From contig NZ_JBBEYB010000007.1 of NCBI RefSeq assembly GCF_037482285.1, positions 1 through 64,000 of the forward strand: 64,000 nt of DNA, given 5' to 3'. The notes below the pieces were generated by a model that ran no database searches, was not told the origin of the DNA, and saw nothing but the letters and a program-made list of their open reading frames with translations. Origin of the DNA: Aquabacterium sp029268225 (GTDB taxonomy: Bacteria; Pseudomonadota; Gammaproteobacteria; Burkholderiales; Burkholderiaceae_C). The translations under genes were made by a program, and so were the position numbers. This document shows positions 36,023-44,724 of the stretch, piece by piece; the first letter of the stretch is position 1; every line of letters begins with the position of its first letter.

Positions 36023-36489
36023 ATGCTCAAGCCATCGCATCCCAAGCAGAGTGAACTGGAGATGGTCACGATCGAGGAGTTGGTTCCCAAGGACCACTTG
36101 CTGCGATTGATTGACCGCCACATTGACTTCAGCTTCATTCGAGCCAGGACCGAACACCTGTACTGCAGCGACAACGGCCGACCTGCCCTCGATCCGGTGG
36201 CCTTGTTCAAAATGCTGCTGATCGGCTACCTGTTCGGGGTGCGCTCTGAGCGCAGGCTCATGCAAGAGATCCAGGTCAATGTGGCTTACCGCTGGTTTGT
36301 CGGCTTGAACCTGACCGAGCGCGTACCCGATGCATCGACCCTCTCGCAAAACCGGCGCCGCCGTTTTGCGGGCACCGGCATTGAGCAGGACATCTTTGAT
36401 GCGATCGTCGCGCAGGCGATCGAGCATGGCCTGATCGGCGGGCAAGTGCTCTACAGCGACAGCACGCACCTCAAGGCCAACGCCAACAA
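36023..36489 (+). pseudogene. IS1182-family transposase, 5' part
   Basis: Encodes about 155 residues of a DDE transposase: KQSELEMVTIEELVPKDHLLR, then the helix-rich N-terminal domain, and QVLYSDSTHLKANAN leading into the first catalytic aspartate region. Reading continues 11 codons into the mer transposon and stops at 36526. The missing part resumes in the same frame at 44725 once one AACAA copy is dropped, giving a complete 489-codon gene. So the gene is split but otherwise undamaged. Confidence 0.9.
36485..36489 (+). repeat. Left 5-bp target duplication (AACAA) of the mer transposon
   Basis: Identical to 44720-44724; 5 bp is the duplication length of Tn3-family elements. Confidence 0.92.
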
Positions 36490-36527
36490 GGGGTCGCCTC
36501 AGAAAACGGAAAATAAAGCACGCTAAG
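36490..36527 (+). repeat. Left 38-bp inverted repeat of the mer transposon
   Basis: Begins GGGGTCGCCTCAGAAAACGG and ends CGCTAAG; typical of the Tn21/Tn501 subgroup. The tnpA stop codon lies inside it. Confidence 0.95.
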
Positions 36528-39489
36528 CCGGTTGCAGCGGTCGTAGCGGCCTGAACTTGCCCGCGCCGATCTTGGCGCTGCTGCGCCAGAGGTAATCGCC
36601 GGTGAGGTTGATGTGCTCCCAACCGAGCGGCGACAGGTACTGCAACAGCGCGTCATCAACGGCATGGCCGTTGCCACGCAGCGCGTGCGCAGCCCGTTCC
36701 AGATAGACCGTGTTCCACAACACGACGGCAGCCGTTACCAGATTGAGGCCGCTAGCCCGGTAGCGCTGCTGCTCGAAACTGCGGTCGCGGATTTCACCCA
36801 GGCGGTTGAAAAACACTGCCCTGGCCAGCGCATTGCGCGCCTCGCCCTTGTTCAGGCCGGCATGCACGCGGCGGCGCAGTTCCACGCTTTGCAGCCAGTC
36901 CAGGATGAACAGCGTGCGCTCGATGCGGCCCAGCTCGCGGAGCGCCACGGCCAGGCCGTTCTGGCGTGGGTAGCTGCCGAGCTTTCGGAGCATCAGGGAG
37001 GCCGTCACCGTGCCCTGCTTGATCGAGGTGGCCAGCCGCAGGATTTCGTCCCAATGGGCGCGGACGTGCTTGATGTTGAGCGTGCCGCCGATCATGGGTT
37101 TCAGCGCGTCATAGGCGGCGTCGCCCTTCGGGATGTAGAGCTTGGTGTCGCCCAGGTCGCGGATGCGCGGCGCGAAGCGGAAGCCCAGGAGGTGCATCAG
37201 GGCGAAGACGTGATCGGTGAAGCCCGCCGTGTCGGTGTAATGCTCCTCGATCCGCAAGTCGGACTCGTGGTACAGCAGGCCGTCGAGCACGTAGGTCGAA
37301 TCGCGCACGCCGACGTTCACGACCTTGGTGTGAAATGGCGCGTACTGGTCAGAAATGTGGGTGTAGAACGTCCGCCCTGGGCTGCTCCCGTATTTCGGGT
37401 TGATGTGGCCGGTGCTCTCGGCCTTGCTGCCGGTGCGGAAGTTCTGGCCGTCCGACGATGAGGTGGTGCCGTCGCCCCAGTGCTCGGCGAAGGGATGGCG
37501 GAACTGTGCGTTGACCAGATCGGCCAGCGCCGCCCCGTAGGTTTCGTCGCGGATGTGCCAGGCTTGCAGCCAAGCCAGCTTGGCGTAGGTCGTGCCGGGG
37601 CAAGACTCCGCCATCTTGGTCAGGCCCAGGTTGATCGCGTCGGCGAGGATCGTGGTCAGCAACAGGTTCTTGTCTTTGGCCGGGTCGCCCGATTTCAGAT
37701 GCGCGAAATGCCGAGTGAAGCCCGTCCATTCGTCCACCTCCAGCAGCAGTTCGGTGATCTTGACGTGCGGCAGGATCATTGCCGTCTGGTCGATCAGCGC
37801 TTGGGCGGTGTCGGGTACCGCCGCGTCGAGCGGCGTGATCTTCAAGCCTGACTCGGTGATGATGGCGTCCGGCAGCTCGTTGGCCGTCGCCATACGGTTG
37901 ACGGTGGCAAGCTGTGTTTCCAGCAGCGTCAGCCGGTCGTTCAGGTACCGGTTGCAGTCGGTGGCCACGGCCAGCGGCAATTCGCTGGCCTGCTTGAGGC
38001 TGGCGAATTTCGCGGGCGGCACCAGGTAGTCCTCGAAGTCCTTGAACTGGCGCGACCCCTGCACCCAGATGTCGCCGGAACGCAACGCGTTCTTCATCTC
38101 CGACAGCGCGCACAGTTCGTAGTAGCGCCGGTCGATGCCGGTGTCGGTCATGACCAGCTTCTGCCAGCGCGGCTTGATGAACTCGGTCGGCGCGTCGGCG
38201 GGCACCTTGCGGGCGTTGTCGCTGTTCATGCCGCGCAGCACCTCGATGGCGTCGAGCACGTCCTTCGCGGCGGGAGCGGCCCGCAGCTTGAGCACGGCAA
38301 GGAATTCCGGCGCGTAGCGGCGCAGCGTGGCGTAGCTTTCGCCGATGCGGTGCAGGAAATCGAAGTCCTCGGGCTGCGCAAGCTTCTGCGCTTCGGTGAC
38401 GCTCTCGGCGAAGGCATCCCAGGACATGACGGCCTCGATGGCGGCGAACGGATCGCGGCCCGCCTGCTTGGCCTCGATCAGCGCCTGGCCGATGCGGCCG
38501 AACAGCCGCACCTTGGCGTTGATCGCCTTGCCGGACGCCTGGAATTGCTGCTGATGCTTGTTCTTGGCGGCGTTGAACAGCTTGCCCAGGATGCGGTCGT
38601 GCAGGTCGATGATTTCGTCGGTGACGGTGGCCATGCCCTCGATGGCAAGCGCCACCAGGGTGGCATAGCGTCGCTGCGCCTCGAACTTGGCCAGGTCGGC
38701 GGGCGTCATCTGGCCACCCTCACGGGCGATCTTGAGCAGGCGGTTCTGGTGCACCGACCGCTCGATGCCAGAAGGCAGGTCGAGCGCCTGCCACGCTTTG
38801 AGGCGTTCGATGTGTTCCAGCATGTGCCGCGAATTCGGTTTGACGGGCGATTGGCGCAGCCAGGCCAGCCAGGTCGTTTTGCCGTTGTCCCGACGCTTGA
38901 GCAGATCGTCGAGGCGGCGGCGATGCGCGTCCGACAGCGGTTCGGCCAAGGCATCGTAGATGCGCCGGTTGGCTCGGGTGATTGCTTCGGCGCTCGCCCG
39001 CTCGACGGCGTTGAGGGCAGGCAGAATGACCGACTGCTGCCGCAGGTGCTCGATCAAGGTGCTGGCCAGCACGATGCCCTTGTCGGTCTGCAAGGCCATC
39101 TCGGTCAGCAACTGGACGGCCTGCCGGTAGTGGCCCATGGTAAAGGGCTGGAAGCCGAACACCGTTTGCAGTTCGACCAGGTGCTCGCGCCGGGTCTGCT
39201 CCCGCTGCCCGTATTCGTCCCAGCTTTCGACGCTGACCTTGAGCTGGTCGGCGACCAGTTTCAACAAGGGCGGAAACGGCGGCTCATCGACGCCCAGGAT
39301 GACACCAGGAAAGCGCAGGTAACAGAGCTGCACGGCGAAGCCCAGCCGGTTGGCCGGGCCGCGCCGCTGCCGGATGATGGAGAGGTCGGTTTCGCTGAAC
39401 GTGTAGTGACGGATCAACTCATCCTTGGTGTCCGGCAACGCCAGCAGGCTTTCGCGCTCGGCGGCGGACAGGATTGAACGACGTGGCAT
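36523..39489 (-). CDS. tnpA: Tn3-family transposase TnpA (Tn501/Tn21 subgroup)
   Basis: Replicative transposase that binds the 38-bp ends and forms cointegrates. The length of 988 residues equals that of Tn501/Tn21 transposases. It begins MPRRSILSAAERESLLALP and the C-terminal DDE domain contains VGVRDSTYVLDGLLYHES and the SVELRRRVHAGLNKGEARNALARAV helical block (in part). Only two bases separate it from the tnpR stop, so both are expressed together from the res region. Confidence 0.96.
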   Translation of the reverse strand: MPRRSILSAAERESLLALPDTKDELIRHYTFSETDLSIIRQRRGPANRLGFAVQLCYLRFPGVILGVDEPPFPPLLKLVADQLKVSVESWDEYGQREQTRREHLVELQTVFGFQPFTMGHYRQAVQLLTEMALQTDKGIVLASTLIEHLRQQSVILPALNAVERASAEAITRANRRIYDALAEPLSDAHRRRLDDLLKRRDNGKTTWLAWLRQSPVKPNSRHMLEHIERLKAWQALDLPSGIERSVHQNRLLKIAREGGQMTPADLAKFEAQRRYATLVALAIEGMATVTDEIIDLHDRILGKLFNAAKNKHQQQFQASGKAINAKVRLFGRIGQALIEAKQAGRDPFAAIEAVMSWDAFAESVTEAQKLAQPEDFDFLHRIGESYATLRRYAPEFLAVLKLRAAPAAKDVLDAIEVLRGMNSDNARKVPADAPTEFIKPRWQKLVMTDTGIDRRYYELCALSEMKNALRSGDIWVQGSRQFKDFEDYLVPPAKFASLKQASELPLAVATDCNRYLNDRLTLLETQLATVNRMATANELPDAIITESGLKITPLDAAVPDTAQALIDQTAMILPHVKITELLLEVDEWTGFTRHFAHLKSGDPAKDKNLLLTTILADAINLGLTKMAESCPGTTYAKLAWLQAWHIRDETYGAALADLVNAQFRHPFAEHWGDGTTSSSDGQNFRTGSKAESTGHINPKYGSSPGRTFYTHISDQYAPFHTKVVNVGVRDSTYVLDGLLYHESDLRIEEHYTDTAGFTDHVFALMHLLGFRFAPRIRDLGDTKLYIPKGDAAYDALKPMIGGTLNIKHVRAHWDEILRLATSIKQGTVTASLMLRKLGSYPRQNGLAVALRELGRIERTLFILDWLQSVELRRRVHAGLNKGEARNALARAVFFNRLGEIRDRSFEQQRYRASGLNLVTAAVVLWNTVYLERAAHALRGNGHAVDDALLQYLSPLGWEHINLTGDYLWRSSAKIGAGKFRPLRPLQPA

Positions 39490-39491
39490 AT

Positions 39492-40052
39492 TTACTGATC
39501 CGTTCTCAAGTATTGATACAGGGTTTCGCGACTGATTCCGAATTCACGAGCCAGCTTGGTCTTTTGCTCGCCAGCCTCGACACGTTGGCGCAGTTCGGCA
39601 ATACGCTCAGACGACAGGGATTTCTTCCTGCCACGGTAGGCCCCGCGCTGCTTGGCGAGCGCGATGCCCTCGCGCTGCCGCTCGCGGATCAAGGCGCGTT
39701 CGAACTCGGCGAACGCGCCCATTACCGACAGCATCAGGTTCGCCATCGGCGAGTCCTCGCCGGTGAAGGTCAAATGCTCCTTAAGGAACTCGATGCGTAC
39801 GCCGCGCTGGGTGAGGCCCTGCACCAGGCGGCGCAGGTCGTCGAGGTTGCGCGCCAGACGATCCATGCTGTGCACCACGACCGTGTCGCCTTCGCGCACG
39901 AAGGCGAGCAGCCGTTCCAGTTCGGGCCGCCGTGTGTCCTTGCCCGACGCCTTGTCGGTGAACACTTTATCCACCTGGATCTGTTCGAGCTGCCGTTCTG
40001 GGTTCTGGTCGAAGCTGCTGACGCGGACGTAACCGATGCGCTGACCGTGCAA
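39492..40052 (-). CDS. tnpR: Serine resolvase TnpR
   Basis: Resolves cointegrates at res. The 186 residues have the catalytic serine in GYVRVSSFDQN (S12), VVHSMDRLARNLDDLRRLV, and a C-terminal helix-turn-helix ending ISRETLYQYLRTD. The start codon is TTG at 40052, supported by AGGAGGA four bases upstream; no in-frame ATG gives the conserved N-terminus. It belongs to the Tn21 subgroup, where resolvase and transposase are co-oriented. Confidence 0.95.
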   Translation of the reverse strand: MHGQRIGYVRVSSFDQNPERQLEQIQVDKVFTDKASGKDTRRPELERLLAFVREGDTVVVHSMDRLARNLDDLRRLVQGLTQRGVRIEFLKEHLTFTGEDSPMANLMLSVMGAFAEFERALIRERQREGIALAKQRGAYRGRKKSLSSERIAELRQRVEAGEQKTKLAREFGISRETLYQYLRTDQ

Positions 40053-40069
40053 GGTATCCTCCTGAGGGA

Positions 40070-40197
40070 AATGTGTCAGGAAGAAATCTATGACCCTTGA
40101 CGGCGTATGTCAATCAATTCGGAAGGCAACTCTATTCTGACGATTTAGCGCCGGATGGTCTGACGCCAAGTTAGGGTATGCCTCAATCTGACGGTAG
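40070..40197 (-). other. Resolution site (res) of the mer transposon
   Basis: The gap between tnpR and the EAL gene holds several TGTCAG/CTGACG-type half sites in both orientations (about 40075-40087, 40102-40118, 40137-40142, 40159-40166 and 40189-40194), as expected for the three resolvase-binding subsites. Exact subsite limits cannot be fixed by eye. The tnpR-tnpA promoter should lie here and be repressed by TnpR. The distal edge overlaps the end of the EAL gene. Confidence 0.65.
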
Positions 40198-41172
40198 CGA
40201 GTCGCAGGCGTTCGGATCGGCATCGGTTTCGTTCCCTGTCTTGGCACGCGCTTCGAAGCGTTGATAACACTCCAACCCGCAGAAGTGCTCGACGTATTCC
40301 GCGCCTTCCGGGGTGAAGGCGGCATCGAGCGGGATTTCCTTGCAGCACACGCAGCAACTGGTGGTGGTCGAGTCACTTGCATTCATGGTGGCACCCCTCC
40401 ATTGACTGACGAAGACGGCGAATGCCGCCGCCGGCATTGGCTTCGCGAACAGGAAGCCTTGTCCTGTGTCGCAGTCCGCTTGTCGCAATAGATCAAGACT
40501 CGCCGATGTTTCCACGCCTTCAGCCACCACATCCATGCCCAGCCCGTGCGCAAGCTGAATCACGGTGTGCACGATGGTTTGGTCGCGGCGGTCGTTGGCG
40601 AGCCCGGCGACAAACGATTGGTCGATCTTGAGCGTGCTGATTGGGCAGCACTTCAGATGTTGCAGACAGGAATACCCCGTCCCGAAGTCATCGGCGGCGA
40701 AGCGCACACCGATCTGCCGCAAGGCGTCCAGGGCGGGGAAGATCGCCGGATCACCAAACGCGACCGATTCGGTCAGCTCGATTTCGAGATACTCGGCGGG
40801 CAACTCGGCATCAGCCAGCACGCCCTTTACCCACCCGTCGAAGTCCGGTCCCACTTGGCTCGCCGAAACATTGACGGCCAGCCGGAACGGTCGCCATGCC
40901 AGCATTCGCCAGTCACGCATCTGGCGGCAGGCTTCGCCCAGCACCCAAGCGCCGATTTCAGGCATCAGGCCGGACGATTCGACCACGGGCAGGAACTGGC
41001 CCGGTGGCAATAGTCCAAGCGTCGGATGACGCCAGCGCAACAGGGCTTCCGCGCCGACAATCCCACCACTGCGCAGATCGACGACGGGCTGGTAGTGCAG
41101 TTCAAGCTGCCCGCGCTCGACCGCTTGGGCCAGTTCCGGCGTCGTCCATCCATCCGGCCGGAAAGCGCTCAT
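40183..41172 (-). CDS. EAL-domain protein with C-terminal DUF3330 (Tn501 urf2 type)
   Basis: A 329-residue protein encoded by many Tn21-subgroup mer transposons. The EAL domain keeps the residues needed for cyclic-di-GMP hydrolysis: E42-A-L44, N101, E132, D161-D162 in DDFGTG, K182, E218 and Q238. Residues 272-305 form a cysteine-rich DUF3330 domain (C273, C274, C276, C277, C298, C302), probably metal binding. The start overlaps the merE stop (ATGA). Its role in transposition or mercury resistance is unknown; a phosphodiesterase is plausible from the motifs. Confidence 0.9.
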   Translation of the reverse strand: MSAFRPDGWTTPELAQAVERGQLELHYQPVVDLRSGGIVGAEALLRWRHPTLGLLPPGQFLPVVESSGLMPEIGAWVLGEACRQMRDWRMLAWRPFRLAVNVSASQVGPDFDGWVKGVLADAELPAEYLEIELTESVAFGDPAIFPALDALRQIGVRFAADDFGTGYSCLQHLKCCPISTLKIDQSFVAGLANDRRDQTIVHTVIQLAHGLGMDVVAEGVETSASLDLLRQADCDTGQGFLFAKPMPAAAFAVFVSQWRGATMNASDSTTTSCCVCCKEIPLDAAFTPEGAEYVEHFCGLECYQRFEARAKTGNETDADPNACDSLPSD

Positions 41173-41405
41173 TCTCTTTCCCTGAATGCCCGCAACGCCC
41201 GCGACAGGGACAGAAGGAACAGGCCGGTCAAACCGAGCGCCGCGATGACCCAATGCTCGCCGAGGAAAGCACCGGCGGTTGTGCCGGCCAGCACGACAGC
41301 GAGGATGGGCAGGTGGCAGGGGCAAGTCAGCACAGCCAGTCCGCCCCACAGGTAGCCGGTGATCGGTTTGTGCGTCTCGGACGGCAAGCGCTCGGGGTTG
41401 TTCAT
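41169..41405 (-). CDS. merE: Mercury transport protein MerE
   Basis: A 78-residue membrane protein with two spans; the first contains the paired cysteines of TCPCHLPIL. MerE moves inorganic (and reportedly methyl) mercury across the membrane. The start overlaps the merD stop and its own stop overlaps the EAL gene start, so the three are translationally coupled. Confidence 0.93.
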   Translation of the reverse strand: MNNPERLPSETHKPITGYLWGGLAVLTCPCHLPILAVVLAGTTAGAFLGEHWVIAALGLTGLFLLSLSRALRAFRERE

Positions 41406-41767
41406 GGCAGACTCTCCGCGTGCTGTGCCGGCTCGGTCGGCAGGGTGGCCAACTGCACTTCCAGATCGGCCAACGCTTCGCGCCGACGCTCGACGAACTG
41501 ACGCAGCAGGGCAAGCTGCGCGGCCGCTTCGTCGCCGTCCGCCGCATCCAGCGCCCGGCACAGCCGCGCCAGCGCGTCGAGGCCGATGCCCGCCTCGAAG
41601 GCCGCCCGCACGAAGCACAGCCGTTGCAAGGCGGCGTCATCGAACAAGCCGTAGCCGCCTGGTGTGCACGCCACCGGGCGCAGCAATCCGCGCAGCAGGT
41701 AGTCGCGCACGATATGCACGCTCACCCCGGCATCAAGAGCCAGCCGGGACACCGTGTAGGCGTTCAT
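41402..41767 (-). CDS. merD: Mercury operon co-regulator MerD
   Basis: A 121-residue MerR-family protein that opposes MerR at the mer operator and lowers expression when mercury is gone. The N-terminal winged helix begins MNAYTVSRLALDAGVSVHIVRDY and the C-terminal half is a helical dimer segment with AQHAESLP at the end. The start at 41767 matches the family length. Confidence 0.95.
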   Translation of the reverse strand: MNAYTVSRLALDAGVSVHIVRDYLLRGLLRPVACTPGGYGLFDDAALQRLCFVRAAFEAGIGLDALARLCRALDAADGDEAAAQLALLRQFVERRREALADLEVQLATLPTEPAQHAESLP

Positions 41768-41784
41768 TGAACACCTCCTTTTTC

Positions 41785-43470
41785 TCACCCGGCGCAGCAG
41801 GAAAGCTGCTTCACATCCTTGTTGAAGGTCTGCGCCGCGAGCTTCAACCCCTCGACCATCGTCAGGTAGGGGAACAACTGGTCGGCCAGTTCCTGCACCG
41901 TCATGCGGTTGCGAATGGCCAGAGCCGCCGTCTGGATCAGTTCACCCGCTTCCGGCGCGACCGCCTGTACGCCGATCAGCCGATGGCTGCCTTCCTCGAT
42001 AACCAACTTGATGAAGCCGCGTGTGTCGAAGTTGGCGAGCGCACGCGGCACGTTGTCCAAGGTCAAGGTGCGGCTGTCGGTCTCGATCCCGTCGTGGTGG
42101 GCTTCCGCCTCGCTGTAGCCCACGGTCGCCACTTGCGGATCGGTGAACACCACGGCCGGCATTGCGGTCAGGTCGAGCGCCGCATCGCCGCCGGTCATGT
42201 TGATCGCGGCACGGGTGCCGGCCGCTGCCGCCACATAGACGAACTGCGGCTGGTCGGTGCAGTCGCCGGCCGCGTAGATGTTCGGGTTGCTCGTGCGCAT
42301 GCCTTGGTCGATGACGATGGCACCTTGCGCATTGACAGTGACCCCCGCTGCGTCCAGCGCGAGGCTGCGCGTGTTCGGTGTCCGACCGGTGGCAACCAGC
42401 AGTTTGTCGGCGCGCAATTCACCGTGCGTGGTGGTCAGCACGAATTCACCGTCCATATGGGCGACCTGGCTGGCTTGCGTGTGCTCCAGCACCTCGATGC
42501 CCTCGGCACGGAAAGCGGCTGTCACCGCCTCGCCGATGGCCGGGTCTTCACGGAAGAACAAGGTATTGCGCGCCAGGACCGTGACCTTGCTGCCCAGCCG
42601 GGCAAAGGCTTGCGCCAGCTCCAGCGCCACCACCGACGAGCCGATTACGGCAAGGCGTTCGGGAATGGTGTCGCTCGCCAGGGCCTCGGTGGAAGTCCAG
42701 TAGGGTGACTCTTTCAAGCCCGGAATCGGCGGGACCGCCGGGCTGGCACCCGTGGCGACCAGGCAGCGGTCGAACATCACGACGCGCTCGCCACCCTCGT
42801 TCAAACGGACGGTAAGGCTCTGGTCGTCCTTGAAGCGCGCCTCACCGTGCACAACGGTGATGGCCGGATTACCGCCCAGGATGCCTTCGTACTTGGCGTG
42901 CCGCAGTTCGTCGACGCGGGCCTGCTGCTGGGCCAGCAGCTTACTGCGGTCAATCGTAGGCACAGTTGCCGCAATACCGCCATCGAACGGGCTTTCCCGG
43001 CGCAGATGGGCGATGTGGGCGGCGCGGATCATGATCTTGGACGGCACACAGCCGACATTGACGCAGGTGCCGCCGATGGTGCCGCGCTCGATCAGCGTGA
43101 CCTGCGCGCCTTGCTCGACGGCCTTCAGCGCCGCCGCCATCGCGGCTCCACCGCTGCCAATGACCGCTACCTGCACCGGGGGCTCGTTGCCACTGTGCTT
43201 TTCGGCGGCGGCCATCCATCCCCGCACCTTGTCGAGCAGTCCGACGCGGTTGTCCGCCAGTGGCGCATCGGCTAGCGTTGCCTTGTAGCCCAGTCCGGCC
43301 ACGGCGGCAGTCAGCGCGTCCGGCGATGTGCCCGGCACGATGGCGAGTTGCGCTGTGCCCTTCGGATAGGACACCAGCGCCGACTGCACGCCTGGCACTT
43401 TTTCCAGCGCTTCCTTGACGTGCGCCGCGCACGAGTCGCAAGTCATGCCGGTGATTTTTAGATGGGTCAT
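41785..43470 (-). CDS. merA: Mercuric reductase MerA
   Basis: Cytoplasmic flavoenzyme reducing Hg2+ to volatile Hg0 with NADPH. The 561 residues, equal to Tn501 MerA, include one N-terminal heavy-metal domain with C11 and C14, FAD motif GSGGAA near 106, the redox pair C136/C141 in GTCVNVGC, and the terminal C558/C559 that hand mercury to the active site. Gene order and intact motifs predict a functional detoxification pathway. Confidence 0.97.
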   Translation of the reverse strand: MTHLKITGMTCDSCAAHVKEALEKVPGVQSALVSYPKGTAQLAIVPGTSPDALTAAVAGLGYKATLADAPLADNRVGLLDKVRGWMAAAEKHSGNEPPVQVAVIGSGGAAMAAALKAVEQGAQVTLIERGTIGGTCVNVGCVPSKIMIRAAHIAHLRRESPFDGGIAATVPTIDRSKLLAQQQARVDELRHAKYEGILGGNPAITVVHGEARFKDDQSLTVRLNEGGERVVMFDRCLVATGASPAVPPIPGLKESPYWTSTEALASDTIPERLAVIGSSVVALELAQAFARLGSKVTVLARNTLFFREDPAIGEAVTAAFRAEGIEVLEHTQASQVAHMDGEFVLTTTHGELRADKLLVATGRTPNTRSLALDAAGVTVNAQGAIVIDQGMRTSNPNIYAAGDCTDQPQFVYVAAAAGTRAAINMTGGDAALDLTAMPAVVFTDPQVATVGYSEAEAHHDGIETDSRTLTLDNVPRALANFDTRGFIKLVIEEGSHRLIGVQAVAPEAGELIQTAALAIRNRMTVQELADQLFPYLTMVEGLKLAAQTFNKDVKQLSCCAG

Positions 43471-43541
43471 GCAACAGATCCTTTATCGTTTGTGGCGCCA
43501 GACAATGACGTCCGTTGTGCTGCGGTGCCGTTTTCAGTGAC

Positions 43542-43817
43542 TCACTGCTTGACGCTGGACGGATAGCCCGCGTCTGCGGTTGCCTTGGTCAGCTTCTGCA
43601 CGCTGGTCTTGGCATCGTCGAAGGTGACGACCGCTTGGCGTGTCTCGAAAGTCACGTCAACTTTGCTGACGCCTTCGACCTTGGAAATCGCCTTCTTGAC
43701 AGTGATCGGGCAGGCGGAGCAGGTCATGCCCGGTACGGACAGCGTGACGGTCTGGGTGGCGGCCCAGACGGGGGCAACAACGGCGGCGAGGGCGAGGGAG
43801 GCAAACAGTTTCTTCAT
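43542..43817 (-). CDS. merP: Periplasmic mercury-binding protein MerP
   Basis: A 91-residue protein with a signal peptide (about 1-19, ending VWA) and a heavy-metal-associated fold whose ligands are C33 and C36 in GMTCSACP. It passes Hg2+ to MerT. Confidence 0.96.
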   Translation of the reverse strand: MKKLFASLALAAVVAPVWAATQTVTLSVPGMTCSACPITVKKAISKVEGVSKVDVTFETRQAVVTFDDAKTSVQKLTKATADAGYPSSVKQ

Positions 43818-43829
43818 GGTGAACTCCGA

Positions 43830-44180
43830 TCAGTAGAAAAATGGCATGACGTAGGGAAATCCGAGCGCGACCAGAACCAGCGCGGCCACGATCCAGAAAA
43901 TGAGCTTGTAAGTAGCTCGCACTTGGGGAATCGCGCAGACCTCACCCGGTTTGCAGGCCGCTGCCTGCCGGTAGATGCGCCGCCAGGCGAAGAACAACGC
44001 CACCAGCGCCACGCCGATAAAGATGGGGCGATAGGGTTCCAACACCGCCAAGTTGCCGATCCAAGCGCCGCTGAACCCCAAGGCGATCAGAACCAACGGC
44101 CCGAGGCAGCAAGCCGAGGCGAGGATGGCGGCAAGCCCTCCAGTGAAGAGCGCGCCGCGCCCGGTTTTTGGTTCAGACAT
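43830..44180 (-). CDS. merT: Mercuric transport protein MerT
   Basis: A 116-residue inner membrane protein with three spans. C24-C25 in the first span and C76/C82 on the cytoplasmic loop are the known mercury relay residues. First gene of the mer structural operon, read from the promoter shared with merR. Confidence 0.96.
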
Positions 44181-44215
44181 GCGCTTGTCCTTTCGAATTG
44201 AAATTGGATAGCGTA

Positions 44216-44246
44216 ACCTTACTTCCGTACTCATGTACGGAGTCAA
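44216..44246 (-). promoter_or_regulatory. mer operator/promoter
   Basis: On the minus strand the -35 box TTGACT (44246-44241) and -10 box TAAGGT (44221-44216) are separated by the over-long 19-bp spacer typical of MerR-controlled promoters. The spacer contains the MerR operator dyad CCGTAC...GTACGG (44225-44240). Divergent merR transcription starts from the same region. Confidence 0.93.
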
Positions 44247-44251
44247 GCGAT

Positions 44252-44686
44252 ATGGAAAACAATTTGGAGAACCTGACCATTGGCGTTTTCGCCAAGGCGG
44301 CCGGGGTCAATGTGGAGACCATCCGTTTCTATCAGCGCAAGGGCTTGTTGCTGGAGCCTGACAAGCCCTATGGCAGCATCCGCCGCTATGGCGAGGCGGA
44401 TGTAACGCGGGTGCGCTTCGTGAAATCAGCCCAGCGGCTGGGCTTCAGCCTGGATGAGATCGCCGAGCTGCTGCGGCTGGAGGATGGCACCCATTGCGAG
44501 GAAGCCAGCAGTCTGGCCGAGCACAAGCTCAAGGACGTGCGCGAGAAAATGGCTGACCTGGCGCGCATGGAGGCCGTGCTGTCTGAGTTGGTGTGCGCCT
44601 GCCATGCGCGAAGGGGGAACGTTTCCTGCCCGCTGATCGCGTCACTACAGGGTGGAGCAAGCTTGGCAGGTTCGGCTATGCCTTAG
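44252..44686 (+). CDS. merR: Mercury-responsive regulator MerR
   Basis: A 144-residue activator/repressor of the mer operon. The N-terminal winged helix ([21 protein letters not shown]) and long dimer helix are present, with the mercury ligands C82, C117 and C126 intact. It is divergent from merT and represses itself at the shared operator. Confidence 0.97.
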
Positions 44687-44719
44687 CGTGCTTTATTTTC
44701 CGTTTTCTGAGACGACCCC
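44682..44719 (-). repeat. Right 38-bp inverted repeat of the mer transposon
   Basis: Differs from the left repeat only at position 8 (T for C). It begins at the merR stop region. Confidence 0.95.
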
Positions 44720-44724
44720 AACAA
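44720..44724 (+). repeat. Right 5-bp target duplication (AACAA) of the mer transposon
   Basis: Identical to 36485-36489. Confidence 0.92.

Larger units (their letters stand above)
36490..44719 (+). mobile_element. Tn501-type Tn3-family mercury-resistance transposon
   Basis: An 8,230-bp element with 38-bp terminal inverted repeats matching at 37 of 38 positions, flanked by AACAA. The order merR | merT-merP-merA-merD-merE-EAL gene-tnpR-tnpA, with a res site before tnpR, is that of Tn501 and close relatives of the Tn21 subgroup. There is no merC, merB or integron. All genes look intact, so both resistance and transposition are expected to work. It lies inside the IS1182 transposase gene. Confidence 0.96.

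Noticed and set aside
36005..36526. Apparent 173-codon complete gene
   Set aside because: It is the 5' part of the IS1182 transposase running 11 codons into the mer transposon; its last residues are encoded by the transposon inverted repeat.
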